A stretch of 64,000 bases of DNA from Enteractinococcus coprophilus (GTDB taxonomy: Bacteria > Actinomycetota > Actinomycetes > Actinomycetales > Micrococcaceae): assembly GCF_006716305.1 (NCBI RefSeq), contig NZ_VFOU01000001.1:62001-126000 (forward strand), read 5' to 3'. The notes under the pieces are model-generated. The model was not told the DNA's origin. It saw nothing but the letters and a program-made list of their open reading frames with translations, and did no database searches. How positions within the stretch are numbered: the stretch's first letter is position 1; each line of letters starts with the position of its first letter. Positions 26,393-34,517 of the stretch are shown one piece after another. A program made the position numbers and the translations under genes.

Positions 26393-27154
26393 ATGGCTAT
26401 CACTACTTCACTGACAGACGAACTTGCCACGGCGTGGCTGACCGGACGTGCCCGCATACGAAATTATCACCTGACCACTCAGGGTAATATCCATGCTGCC
26501 CTGCGTACTCCAGAGTCGGCTGAAGCCGGTGAAGACATTTGGGAATACGTCGTCACGAATGCTTCCGATGATGTGCTGCAGGTTGTTGCAGATGAGATTC
26601 TCAAACACCCTAGTCGCCAGCTGATTGTTGCTGCCGACTTGGCAGATGACCCACAGCCTGCGGGGTCTACCGCGAAATTTTTTGCGAATAAAACCGGCTT
26701 GCGTCCCATCGGTGTTGATGAACTGGTGATGGTTACCGATATGACCCAGCAGGACGTCGAAGAGCCGATCATCCCAGAACAGTTCACGGCCGAAGTTACG
26801 CGCAATGACGGGTGGCATCTGGTGGCCTTCAAAACGACTGATGAAGCCGATGTCGGCGCTGATCAGCTGGCCGCCCGCGGTCGTGTGGCTGTGGTCGACG
26901 GCACCTACGCGGTCTTCGACCAGATTTGGACGGCACCAGATTTCCGCCGTCAAGGTCTCGGCTCGCTCACGATGCGCTATCTGAGCTCGCTAGCTTTGGA
27001 GGACGACGTCGAAACCGGGCTGCTCATCGCCGGACTCGAAGGCCAGGCACTGTACACCTACCTGGGGTGGTCTGCAATCGGCGACGTCGTCGTCCTTGGT
27101 CACCCCGATATTGACCCGAAAGATCAGTGGGCGACCCAAACCTTCGAAGCGTAA
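26393..27154 (+). CDS. GNAT-family N-acetyltransferase
   Basis: A 253-residue protein with a C-terminal GNAT fold. The acetyl-CoA-binding motif A is IWTAPDFRRQGLGSLTMRYL (about 182-201; R/Q-x-x-G-x-G/A type), followed by LYTYLGWSAIGDVVVLGHP. The N-terminal 110 residues are a second, degenerate GNAT-like half. The substrate is unknown. Its 3' end overlaps the helicase gene by 28 nt if that gene starts at 27127. Confidence 0.85.
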   Translation: MAITTSLTDELATAWLTGRARIRNYHLTTQGNIHAALRTPESAEAGEDIWEYVVTNASDDVLQVVADEILKHPSRQLIVAADLADDPQPAGSTAKFFANKTGLRPIGVDELVMVTDMTQQDVEEPIIPEQFTAEVTRNDGWHLVAFKTTDEADVGADQLAARGRVAVVDGTYAVFDQIWTAPDFRRQGLGSLTMRYLSSLALEDDVETGLLIAGLEGQALYTYLGWSAIGDVVVLGHPDIDPKDQWATQTFEA

Positions 27155-29508
27155 GTCCCAGCCACGACCACGCTGCAGCCTACCTGGCGGAGCTTCTGGG
27201 GTACTCACGGGTGCCGGACCAATTAGTCCACACCCGAGTCTTGCCGGAACGCACCGCCAGGTTTTCTGTATGGCCACAGAGCCTGCCAGAAAAATTCCGT
27301 ACTGCGGTGGGCTTTACCGGCGTGGAACATCCCTTTGCCCATCAAGTCGCCGCAGCCGAACTGGCGTCGGCCGGTGAGCACGTGGTCCTGGCCACCGGTA
27401 CGGCGTCGGGCAAGTCGTTGGCCTATCACATGCCGGTAGCGACCACGTTGACCGATGGGATATCTACTGCCCTATATTTGGCGCCCACCAAAGCACTCAG
27501 TGCCGACCAGTTAGCGTCCTGGCAGTACCTTGCAGATCACGGAGTCAACTGGTTGCGCCCAGCTGCATATGATGGCGACACCGATCCGCAGTCGCGAACA
27601 TGGGCTCGGGAACACGCCAATGTGCTGGTCACGAATCCAGATATGTTGCACGTGGGCATCTTGCCAAATCACAGTGCATGGTCCAAATTTTTCCGTCACT
27701 TGAAATACGTGATCGTCGATGAGGCACACACGTACCGTGGGGTGTTCGGGTCGCATGTCGCGGTTGTCCTGACACGATTACGCAGAATCTGTGCGCATCT
27801 GGGTAATACCGAGCTCGTGTTCTTCGGGGCATCGGCCACATCTTCTGCTCCGGCAGACAGCTTTTCGGCACTGATCGGTACGCCCGCTCGCAGCGTCGAA
27901 GAAGATACCTCCGGGCATGGTGAAGTGGTCGTGGGTTTCTGGGAATCAGAGTTTTCCGGAGCCACGGGTGAACACGACGCGCCACTGCGACGATCATTGG
28001 TTGCCACCGGGGCGGATATGTTGACTGATCTGGCGGTCAATTCGATCCGTTCGGTCGCATTTATACGGTCACGCCGCGGGGCAGAAGCCATGGCGCAGAT
28101 GGTCAAACGCCAACTCGCCGAAGTCGACCCCTCGTTGGTGGGGCGAGCCGCGACCTATCGAGCCGGGCTGTTGCCGGAAGAACGTCGCGAAGTCGAAGAG
28201 CAATTGAATAACGGCAAGTTATTAGCCGTGTCTACCACCCCCGCTTTGGAGCTTGGGATCGATATCGCAGGCTTGGACGGCGTGGTCGTAGCCGGCTGGC
28301 CGGGCACACGTGCCTCGTTCTTTCAGCAATTGGGGCGTGCCGGTCGTGCCGGGCAGCGCTCGATAGCGCTGTATGTTGCCGGCGATGACCCGATGGACAC
28401 CTATCTGGTGCATCACCCGCAAGCTGTTTTTGATTTAGCGGTGGAAGACAATGTGATCGATCCGCAAAATCCCCATATTTTATCGGCTCACCTGTGTGCT
28501 GCAGCCGCCGAGTTGCCTTTACAACCCGATGACCTTGGCGTCTTCGGAGACGCTGACCATGTGCGCGATATTGTTGAGGAACTCACTACAGCAGGGTATC
28601 TACGGCGCCGTCCGGCAGGCTGGTATTGGACCCATGAGCAACACGCGGCCGGCATGATCAGTCTGCGCGATGCCGGTGGCGGTCCGATGCAGATTATCGA
28701 TGGCGAAACCGGAGCCATTCTGGGATCCATTGGGGCAGAACAAGCACATTCGCAAACACACCCGGGCGCGGTGTACATGCACCAGGGTCGCACCTGGGTG
28801 GTCGAAGACCTCGACGAAGAGCACTCCACCGTAGTGGTGTTACGAGCTGAGCCGGAATACTACACCCAGGCTCGAGATGTGACGGATGTAGAGATCTTGG
28901 GCGAAGACGCCCGCCTGTATTCGGAGCCCGACGACCTGGCGTGGGTCCACGGGCCCGTCAAAGTAACCAATCAAGTGGTGTCGTATCAGCGCAAGGAGGT
29001 GTCCAGTGGCAAGGCGATCGATGAGCAGCCCCTAGATTTACCAGCCCGGGAGCTGTATACCCAGGGGGTGTGGTTTACGGCACCCTCAGAGCAGTTCATA
29101 GCCGCTGGTCTGACCACCGATCGATTACCTGGCGCGTTGCACGCTGCCGAACACGCGATGATTGGCATGATGCCCTTGGTGGCTTCCAATGATCGCTGGG
29201 ACATTGGTGGAGTCTCACTGGTATTACATCCTGATACCGAAGCTCCAACCGTCTTTGTTTACGATGGTCATCCCGGCGGAGTTGGGTTTGCCACCCGAGG
29301 ATTCAGTCAAGCAAGCACCTGGATCACCGCGACCATGCACGCGATCGAAGATTGCGCCTGCACTGACGGGTGTCCTTCGTGTGTCCAGTCCCCCAAGTGC
29401 GGCAACCGGAACTCGCCGCTTGATAAGCCTGGCGCCATCGTCGTTTTGAAATACGTAGCCGAGGCTTTAACTAGGGCTGTTTCGGTCCCGCCCGAGACTC
29501 AGCCGTAG
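27127..29508 (+). CDS. DEAH-box helicase with DUF1998 domain (helicase/secretion neighbourhood; MrfA/YprA-like)
   Basis: Superfamily 2 helicase of 793 residues. Walker A is LATGTASGKSLAY (about 88-100), motif II is VDEAH (197-201), motif III is SAT in FFGASATSS, and motif VI is QQLGRAGRAGQ near 400. The C-terminal DUF1998/Zn region has CACTDGCPSCVQSPKCGN (about 743-760). Bacillus MrfA of this architecture repairs mitomycin lesions, so DNA repair is a reasonable guess. In actinobacteria this gene habitually adjoins the Tad cluster, and here its stop overlaps the last tad gene by 38 nt, convergent. The GTG at 27127 lies inside the GNAT gene; no better start is seen. Confidence 0.9.
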   Translation: MGDPNLRSVSPSHDHAAAYLAELLGYSRVPDQLVHTRVLPERTARFSVWPQSLPEKFRTAVGFTGVEHPFAHQVAAAELASAGEHVVLATGTASGKSLAYHMPVATTLTDGISTALYLAPTKALSADQLASWQYLADHGVNWLRPAAYDGDTDPQSRTWAREHANVLVTNPDMLHVGILPNHSAWSKFFRHLKYVIVDEAHTYRGVFGSHVAVVLTRLRRICAHLGNTELVFFGASATSSAPADSFSALIGTPARSVEEDTSGHGEVVVGFWESEFSGATGEHDAPLRRSLVATGADMLTDLAVNSIRSVAFIRSRRGAEAMAQMVKRQLAEVDPSLVGRAATYRAGLLPEERREVEEQLNNGKLLAVSTTPALELGIDIAGLDGVVVAGWPGTRASFFQQLGRAGRAGQRSIALYVAGDDPMDTYLVHHPQAVFDLAVEDNVIDPQNPHILSAHLCAAAAELPLQPDDLGVFGDADHVRDIVEELTTAGYLRRRPAGWYWTHEQHAAGMISLRDAGGGPMQIIDGETGAILGSIGAEQAHSQTHPGAVYMHQGRTWVVEDLDEEHSTVVVLRAEPEYYTQARDVTDVEILGEDARLYSEPDDLAWVHGPVKVTNQVVSYQRKEVSSGKAIDEQPLDLPARELYTQGVWFTAPSEQFIAAGLTTDRLPGALHAAEHAMIGMMPLVASNDRWDIGGVSLVLHPDTEAPTVFVYDGHPGGVGFATRGFSQASTWITATMHAIEDCACTDGCPSCVQSPKCGNRNSPLDKPGAIVVLKYVAEALTRAVSVPPETQP

Positions 29509-29842
29509 CATCGAGTCCGAGCGGACTGGCCAACCTGACCTGAACATAGGCCACACCTGGTGCGCTAATATCGCAAGAATCCAGCGTGGCACCGTGAGCC
29601 GACACGGTAGATGCTGCGAGCGCACAGGGCTCTCCGATCATCAGTCCCCTGGCTGCATCGGCCGCTGATAGTGCGGCTAAGTCTGCGGCTACGGCGGCTC
29701 GCGAGGCGGCTACGTGAACCTGAATCAGCGTCAGCGCGGCGGCTAAGAGCAACATGAGTGCCGCGAAAATCGTGAGCATCATGACTGTCGATGCTCCAGT
29801 ATCTTCGGCACACCGTGCGCGGACTAGGGTTCGACGGTCCAT
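29471..29842 (-). CDS. Rv3654c-like TadE/TadG-type pseudopilin
   Basis: A 123-residue small membrane protein. The short basic head is followed by DTGASTVMMLTI and a 25-residue hydrophobic helix. The Gly16 | Ala17 junction resembles the class III prepilin cleavage site shared with the two neighbouring pilins, but position +5 is Met, not Glu. The C-terminal part has two cysteines (GEPCAL, LDSCDI) that may form a disulfide outside the cell. ATG 29842 overlaps the upstream tadE-like gene by 19 nt. Last gene of the Tad operon. Confidence 0.82.
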   Translation of the reverse strand: MDRRTLVRARCAEDTGASTVMMLTIFAALMLLLAAALTLIQVHVAASRAAVAADLAALSAADAARGLMIGEPCALAASTVSAHGATLDSCDISAPGVAYVQVRLASPLGLDATAESRAGPKQP

Positions 29843-30186
29843 TGATTCGGTGCTTTCGCTTGGGCGGTCAATTCGAGTGTGGGAAGCAAGCCCAGTGGTC
29901 CGGGAACTGGGCTTGTGAGGTCAACGCTGGCCCACTGGCCGGATACCGAGGTCGAAACCTGGGTTGTGGTGGTTGTCATCGTGGTGACCGAGGTCGTGAT
30001 GGTCGCGGTGGATTCCCCGCGTGCCAGTTGGCGAGCGGCCACGGCAGCAGCTTGATGCAGTCTGGACTGATGAATGCCCGCCGCGATGATGTTAATCAGC
30101 ATTGCTATAACGAACACGACGACGGGCAGGATCACAGCGAACTCTGCGGTGACGGAACCTGCGGTCGATTTCTTGGCTGCGGTCAT
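29824..30186 (-). CDS. TadE-like minor pilin (Rv3655c-like)
   Basis: A 120-residue pseudopilin. The prepilin signal is clear: TAGSVTAEFAVILPVVV, with Gly10 before the cut and Glu15 at +5, then a hydrophobic helix. Next comes a striking Thr/Ser-rich linker (GESTATITTSVTTMTTTTTQ), a possible glycosylation site, then a short beta-like tail. The ATG at 30186 has GGGGAG 5 nt upstream; an upstream in-frame extension crosses the hairpin at 30205-30229 and is rejected. Confidence 0.85.
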   Translation of the reverse strand: MTAAKKSTAGSVTAEFAVILPVVVFVIAMLINIIAAGIHQSRLHQAAAVAARQLARGESTATITTSVTTMTTTTTQVSTSVSGQWASVDLTSPVPGPLGLLPTLELTAQAKAPNQWTVEP

Positions 30187-30204
30187 AGTGACTCCCCTGG
30201 TGGG

Positions 30205-30229
30205 GTGGCCGGGGTGAGACCCCGGCCAC
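30205..30229 (-). terminator. intercistronic hairpin after the pilin gene
   Basis: GTGGCCGGGGT (30205-30215) and ACCCCGGCCAC (30219-30229) form a perfect 11-bp stem with a 3-nt loop. On the minus strand it begins 11 nt after the DUF4244 pilin stop and ends 18 nt before the tadE-like start, with no T run. It could be a partial terminator or a 3' stabiliser. Confidence 0.6.
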
Positions 30230-30239
30230 ATCTGATGGG

Positions 30240-30419
30240 TTAGAAGCTCAAGGCTCGTTCAATGAGGCCTTCGAGCAGTCCCTGGACAGTACCCGAGGAT
30301 AAGACGGCTGCAAGCAGTCCAGCAAAGGCTACAGCCGCTAGTGTCACAATGGAATATTCTGCGGTATTCGCCCCCGTATCATCGGTGAAATCGAGTTCGA
30401 ATGCTTGTTTGTGTTCCAT
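30240..30419 (-). CDS. DUF4244 Flp-like pilin (Rv3656c-like)
   Basis: A 59-residue protein and the probable major pilin subunit. Prepilin signal DDTGANTAEYSIVTL: cut after Gly16, Glu21 at +5, then a hydrophobic helix to about residue 40; the mature form would be 43 residues. The ATG at 30419 has AAAGGAG upstream. The hairpin that follows would let this gene be expressed above the genes behind it. No prepilin peptidase gene is in the window. Confidence 0.86.
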   Translation of the reverse strand: MEHKQAFELDFTDDTGANTAEYSIVTLAAVAFAGLLAAVLSSGTVQGLLEGLIERALSF

Positions 30420-30481
30420 GATGTTCTCCTTTGGATGGTGGATGGTGTGGATTGCCATATTTAGTTATGCGTCTGGGGTGA

Positions 30482-30916
30482 TCATCCTGGCAGCAGGGTC
30501 AGGACCATGGGGATGATGCCGAGTAAAATGAAACTGGGCAGCAGGCAGATTCCGGTGGGTAGCACCAGGCGGATAGCAAGTTCTTGCGCTAGTTGCTCGG
30601 CGAGGCGTTTACGGTTGGCCCGCAGTGCCGTGGCGGCGGTGATCAGCATGTGTGCCGAAGGTACCGCTGAGGAGTACACGAAGCGTAGTTCTTGAGCGAG
30701 CACTGTCAGATCAGGATCTTCGGTAGTGTCCTGCCAGGCGGTGTCCCAATCCAGGCCCAACAGGAGTTTCTGCGCGACGTCGGTGAGCGCTTGGCATCCG
30801 GGTAAGTGTCGTCCGGCTGCGGCCAGTGCAGCAGGCAAGGAACTGCCGGATGCAAAGAGTTGTGCCATAACGTCAAGGACGAGTGCCGGGTCTGTTGAGC
30901 TGTGGGTGGTTTTCAT
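30482..30916 (-). CDS. TadC-like type II secretion F protein (Rv3657c-like), short
   Basis: Inner-membrane platform protein of the Tad pilus machine, 144 residues, with the T2SSF pattern: an amphipathic region of about 90 residues, then helices at about 95-110 and 120-142 (LVLPTGICLLPSFILLGI). The ATG at 30916 overlaps the tadB-like stop (ATGA), so longer in-frame starts are not needed. It is shorter than the mycobacterial counterpart as I recall it. Confidence 0.83.
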   Translation of the reverse strand: MKTTHSSTDPALVLDVMAQLFASGSSLPAALAAAGRHLPGCQALTDVAQKLLLGLDWDTAWQDTTEDPDLTVLAQELRFVYSSAVPSAHMLITAATALRANRKRLAEQLAQELAIRLVLPTGICLLPSFILLGIIPMVLTLLPG

Positions 30917-31536
30917 GGTTCTTGGGCCGTTCGAATCATGCGCGCGCTCCAGCGTCTGCCAAGCAGTGCTAAGCCAGCTCCGGATACGAGCAATATCCAC
31001 CCTGTTGGGGTGGTCATAAGCTCCGTTAAGGATGCTCCGAGCATGTGGGCTAGTCCGAGTCCGGCTACAGGGAGCCATGCCAATAAACTGGCTGTGGCTC
31101 GTGGGCCCGCCGATGCTGCCTCGCGGGCTTGATGCGCGTCTTCGCCTGCTTCGAGTGCATCGGCCAGACGGGAGAGAATAGTGGCCAATGACATCCCGGT
31201 GTCTTGGGCTAGCGTGAGCGTGGCAGAAAGTTGTTGCCAGCCCGCAGTGTCACTGGGAGCGGTGATGTGCGCGAAATACGGTTCCTCCAGCAGCATGGCG
31301 GTATGTTGGGTAGCCAACACATGATGCATGCAGCATTTTGGATCTCGGACGTCCGGTGTTGGCGCCGCCTTACACGGAGCGTGTGCATCTGCGACCTCCG
31401 GCCAGAGATGACTCAACGGTCGGCCAGCAGATAATAGGGCTGCCGCTTGGCGGATCACCGTGATGAATTCTGCGTATTGTTGTGCGGCACGGCGTTTTGC
31501 GGTAATCAGGTTGGTTAAGGCTTTGATGGGGTTCAT
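30913..31536 (-). CDS. TadB-like type II secretion F protein (Rv3658c-like)
   Basis: Second membrane platform protein of the Tad system, 207 residues. The N-terminal half has the T2SSF helix bundle (AALLSAGRPLSHLWPEV), with an extra cysteine-bearing insert (DPKCCMHH). Two helices at about 150-165 and 175-195 anchor the C-terminus. The ATG at 31536 overlaps the tadA stop (ATGA). TadB and TadC normally pair beneath the ATPase. Confidence 0.85.
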   Translation of the reverse strand: MNPIKALTNLITAKRRAAQQYAEFITVIRQAAALLSAGRPLSHLWPEVADAHAPCKAAPTPDVRDPKCCMHHVLATQHTAMLLEEPYFAHITAPSDTAGWQQLSATLTLAQDTGMSLATILSRLADALEAGEDAHQAREAASAGPRATASLLAWLPVAGLGLAHMLGASLTELMTTPTGWILLVSGAGLALLGRRWSARMIRTAQEP

Positions 31537-32741
31537 GCCGCCTCCTGGTGGGCCAAGCCATCTAACAGTGCCAGGCCGGGGCCTTCGATAACCTGCTGGC
31601 TAACCGTTGTGAGCACCGACATGAGTGGCAGGTTGGTATCTTCACTGGCTTTGGATAGCAATGCCGCCTCGGCTGGGTATCGTTGACCCTGCTCGTTGCG
31701 TTCTAAGTGCAGCACCACGTCAATAGCCGAGCGAATTTGTGCGGCTGCGGTCGCTGGGTCAAGCCCCGCCAGAGCCGCCATGGCGTTGAGCCGTGCGGGC
31801 ACATCACTGGCGGAGTTTGCATGCACTGTGCCAATGGCACCGCGGTGACCGGTGTTCATGGCTGACAGAAATTCGGCGACTTCTGCGCCACGACATTCAC
31901 CGACAATGACCCGGTCTGGACGCATGCGCAACGCCTGGCGGATCAGGATTGGTAAGCCAATACCCCCTTGGCCTTCGGTGTTTGGCTCTCGGGTGGCCAG
32001 TCCAACAACATGCGGATGGCGAATATCTAACTCTGGGGTGTCTTCAATGGTGAGGATGCGCTGGTCAGGGTCGACCGTGGCTAAGAGTGCAGCGAGCAGA
32101 GTTGTTTTTCCAGAACCTGTTGCACCGGAGATGAGGATATTGGCCCGATGATGCATGAGGTGATGCAATACGTTGAGCCATTTGTCGGCGCCGGGCCAGT
32201 CGGTGGCTAAGGCTTCGATGGTGGGTTGCGTCCTGGAGGGCAGGCGGATGGACAGTTGGGGTCCGGCGGTCGCGATCGGCGGCAATACGGCATGCACACG
32301 AGCGCTTCCTATCTGCACGTCGCCAAACGGCATGCCTTCATCCAAGCGCTTGCCGCCTTGACCCAAGAGACGGACGGCAAGCGCACGCGTTGTTTCTGCA
32401 TCCAGCACAGTTTCGGTTCGGTTCAACCCCGCACCGGTATCGGTCCAGACACGGCCGTGGCCATCGACAATGATGTCGGTCGTGGTCGCATTGCGAGCAA
32501 ATACGGCCAACGGCCCCAGACCAAGAAGATCATCGAGCAAGTGCTGCATTGAGGAAGCAGCTTGGTTCGCCGATGCCACCGGCACGTGTTTGGCAACTGC
32601 TGTGGCCACCAAGGCGGGTGCCGGTTCAGATGGTTGATGAGTACGATCTGTGGCAGGTTTGAGACGCGCTGCTAACCAGTGTTTAGCCGCCGTCAACCCA
32701 CCGGTTTTCGGTGGCGGTGTGGGTACCCATCCGCGGGTCAT
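31533..32741 (-). CDS. tadA: TadA-like pilus/secretion ATPase (Rv3659c-like)
   Basis: Hexameric type II/IV secretion ATPase powering pilus assembly, 402 residues. Walker A is ISGATGSGKTTLL (about 198-210), the Asp box is TIEDTPELDI, Walker B is RVIVGECRGAE and the His box is TGHRGAIGTVHAN. A helical N-terminal part holds NATTTDIIVDG. The ATG at 32741 overlaps the stop of the CpaE-like gene. It is the only gene of the cluster with an intact ATPase core. Confidence 0.93.
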   Translation of the reverse strand: MTRGWVPTPPPKTGGLTAAKHWLAARLKPATDRTHQPSEPAPALVATAVAKHVPVASANQAASSMQHLLDDLLGLGPLAVFARNATTTDIIVDGHGRVWTDTGAGLNRTETVLDAETTRALAVRLLGQGGKRLDEGMPFGDVQIGSARVHAVLPPIATAGPQLSIRLPSRTQPTIEALATDWPGADKWLNVLHHLMHHRANILISGATGSGKTTLLAALLATVDPDQRILTIEDTPELDIRHPHVVGLATREPNTEGQGGIGLPILIRQALRMRPDRVIVGECRGAEVAEFLSAMNTGHRGAIGTVHANSASDVPARLNAMAALAGLDPATAAAQIRSAIDVVLHLERNEQGQRYPAEAALLSKASEDTNLPLMSVLTTVSQQVIEGPGLALLDGLAHQEAA

Positions 32742-33607
32742 GTCTGATCACCTCGCTGCATCCAGCGCCGCATGCTGCCACGGCGTCGGGTCTTGTGCAC
32801 GATGAGTTCGAAGTCGTCACGGGCGCCATAGGGCGGAATATCGTGGGCGAAGTATTCAATGCGTTTATATGGCGTCAGGTCCACATACAGCGGACGAGTG
32901 CAGTCATCGATGTGGACGATGCGGCTTCCCGCTGCTTCCAGACGCTGGGCCAAGAAGAGGTCTGCTCCGCAGTCAATGATGGTATGTGCGAAATGGTATT
33001 GCGCCGCCTGGAGTGTGTCGGGCAATAATACGGAGTTCAACGGGTTCGCTCGGTCAACCTGCAAGAGCATCGCCACACCTTCCCAGGTGGGCGCATTAAG
33101 CATGTAGATGTGCGGCGACGGCAAATCGAAATCGAAATCCAAGATCTCAACGGCGTCATCAGTGGCCTTGAGAATAGTCTGCGATAACGCTTCGGCAGCA
33201 TCTGCATCGATGAGTAACGCGCCATCGCCCTGGAACGCGTAGGCCATTGCGGCCGCTAGCAGCTCGAAACGTTCGGACCCGGTTTGCACGACTGCCCACA
33301 CCGTGGGGTCGGAAACACGAGCAAAGCAGGTGGTAACCAGCCAGTCTTCGAAAGTCGCTTCGTGACCTGGATGGCGCCATTGGTTATTGCCCGTAAGGAT
33401 CGTATTGCCCCGAACCTGAATCGTCGCAGCGTAGGGCGCATCCTCAGCATCGGCGAGTTCGACGAACTCCAGGCCCAGCGCGGCAATCACCGAATATACG
33501 AAGCGTGCAGCATCGTCGCGGGCATCGGTGGTATCCACCAGCACCGTCATCAGGGTGACCGGAGGTGTGCTCTTGCCTCGGCGAAGTTTTCGTTGCGTGG
33601 TTGACAT
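32738..33607 (-). CDS. CpaE/Ssd-like protein (Rv3660c-like) lacking a Walker A motif
   Basis: A 289-residue protein in the position of the CpaE-like/septum-site-determining protein that heads the helicase/secretion Tad cluster. The MinD-like core seems degenerate. Where family members have a G-rich P-loop, this one reads AVVQTGSERFELLAAAMAYAF (about residue 110), with no GxGK/S. The downstream strand ALLIDADAAE is kept. Nucleotide binding is therefore doubtful and a scaffold role more likely. ATG at 33607. First gene of the operon; I cannot place its promoter. Confidence 0.72.
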   Translation of the reverse strand: MSTTQRKLRRGKSTPPVTLMTVLVDTTDARDDAARFVYSVIAALGLEFVELADAEDAPYAATIQVRGNTILTGNNQWRHPGHEATFEDWLVTTCFARVSDPTVWAVVQTGSERFELLAAAMAYAFQGDGALLIDADAAEALSQTILKATDDAVEILDFDFDLPSPHIYMLNAPTWEGVAMLLQVDRANPLNSVLLPDTLQAAQYHFAHTIIDCGADLFLAQRLEAAGSRIVHIDDCTRPLYVDLTPYKRIEYFAHDIPPYGARDDFELIVHKTRRRGSMRRWMQRGDQT

Positions 33608-33710
33608 GCCTCCAGCATCAACCAGGCAACGAGGCGCTCATCCGGGGTTGGCGTCGAATGTGGAAAACCTCGACTGACGGCAACCAGATGTGGATGGTCC
33701 GCCAGAAGGA

Positions 33711-34517
33711 TTATTTGTGACCGGTAAGGTCGACTTCACTGTGGGCAGGATCGAAGTAGGCGGCAGGTACGGGCTGGGTCGCGTCCCAGCCGGTAATGTC
33801 GATTTTGTACCGAGGGTCCCAGGGTTCGGCCCAGCCGAGCAGTTCCAAGACTCGATCAAGAATCATTGCGGTGAAGCCCCACACGAGGGTGCCGCCGACG
33901 GTGAAAGCCGGTGTGCCGAAGCGTTGGTTGGCGGAACGATCCGTGGCGACCGCGGTGACGCGAAGCTTCGGGTCGACCAGATCGCCGACTGGAACGCGAA
34001 AGACGCGGGTGGCTTCTTCGGTGGTGATCATCTCGTTGGGGTGCTGCCACCAACCAACCACCGGGGTGACGCGGAAGTTGGAGACGGGCAGCGGCAGTTC
34101 CGGCAGCTTGCCTAGCGGGATGATGCCGGTGGGGTCGACTCCGGTTTCTTCATAAGTTTCCCGGATCGCGCAGTCAACCTCGTCGTCGTCCTGGGGTTCC
34201 ACCCCACCTCCGGGAAAGGAGACTTGACCCGGATGATTGCGCAGCGCCATGGAACGCTGGGTCAGTAACACGTCAAGCTCTTGAGGCACGATGGTGCGTT
34301 GAAACGTGGCCGGCCGGTCATCTAGGGCACCGAAGAGTAACAGCACCGCAGCCTGGCGCGGATCGACCAGATCGCTGAGTTTGAACGGCCAGGTTGATTC
34401 ATATTCGGGCAGAGTCGCCGCTGGCGAGACCGTGACCCGTTTGGCGATGTCAGGATGAACGGTCCCATGGGTGTGGACCAGGGCAAGCAAGTCTGCTAGC
34501 GCGCCGTCGAGCTGCAT
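33711..34517 (-). CDS. NUDIX hydrolase, CoA pyrophosphatase-like
   Basis: A 268-residue Nudix enzyme. The box GX5EX7REUXEEXGU reads GGGVEPQDDDEVDCAIRETY then EETG. Upstream, LLTQRSMALRNHPGQVSFPG resembles the UPF0035 signature of CoA diphosphatases (NudL-like), so CoA or a nucleoside diphosphate is the likely substrate. The ATG at 34517 overlaps the nth stop (TAATG). An N-terminal domain of about 75 residues precedes the Nudix fold. Confidence 0.87.
   Translation of the reverse strand: MQLDGALADLLALVHTHGTVHPDIAKRVTVSPAATLPEYESTWPFKLSDLVDPRQAAVLLLFGALDDRPATFQRTIVPQELDVLLTQRSMALRNHPGQVSFPGGGVEPQDDDEVDCAIRETYEETGVDPTGIIPLGKLPELPLPVSNFRVTPVVGWWQHPNEMITTEEATRVFRVPVGDLVDPKLRVTAVATDRSANQRFGTPAFTVGGTLVWGFTAMILDRVLELLGWAEPWDPRYKIDITGWDATQPVPAAYFDPAHSEVDLTGHK

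Noticed and set aside
26408-26953. Open frame of 181 codons antisense to the GNAT gene
   Set aside because: No family pattern; the plus-strand GNAT motif and promoter explain the region.
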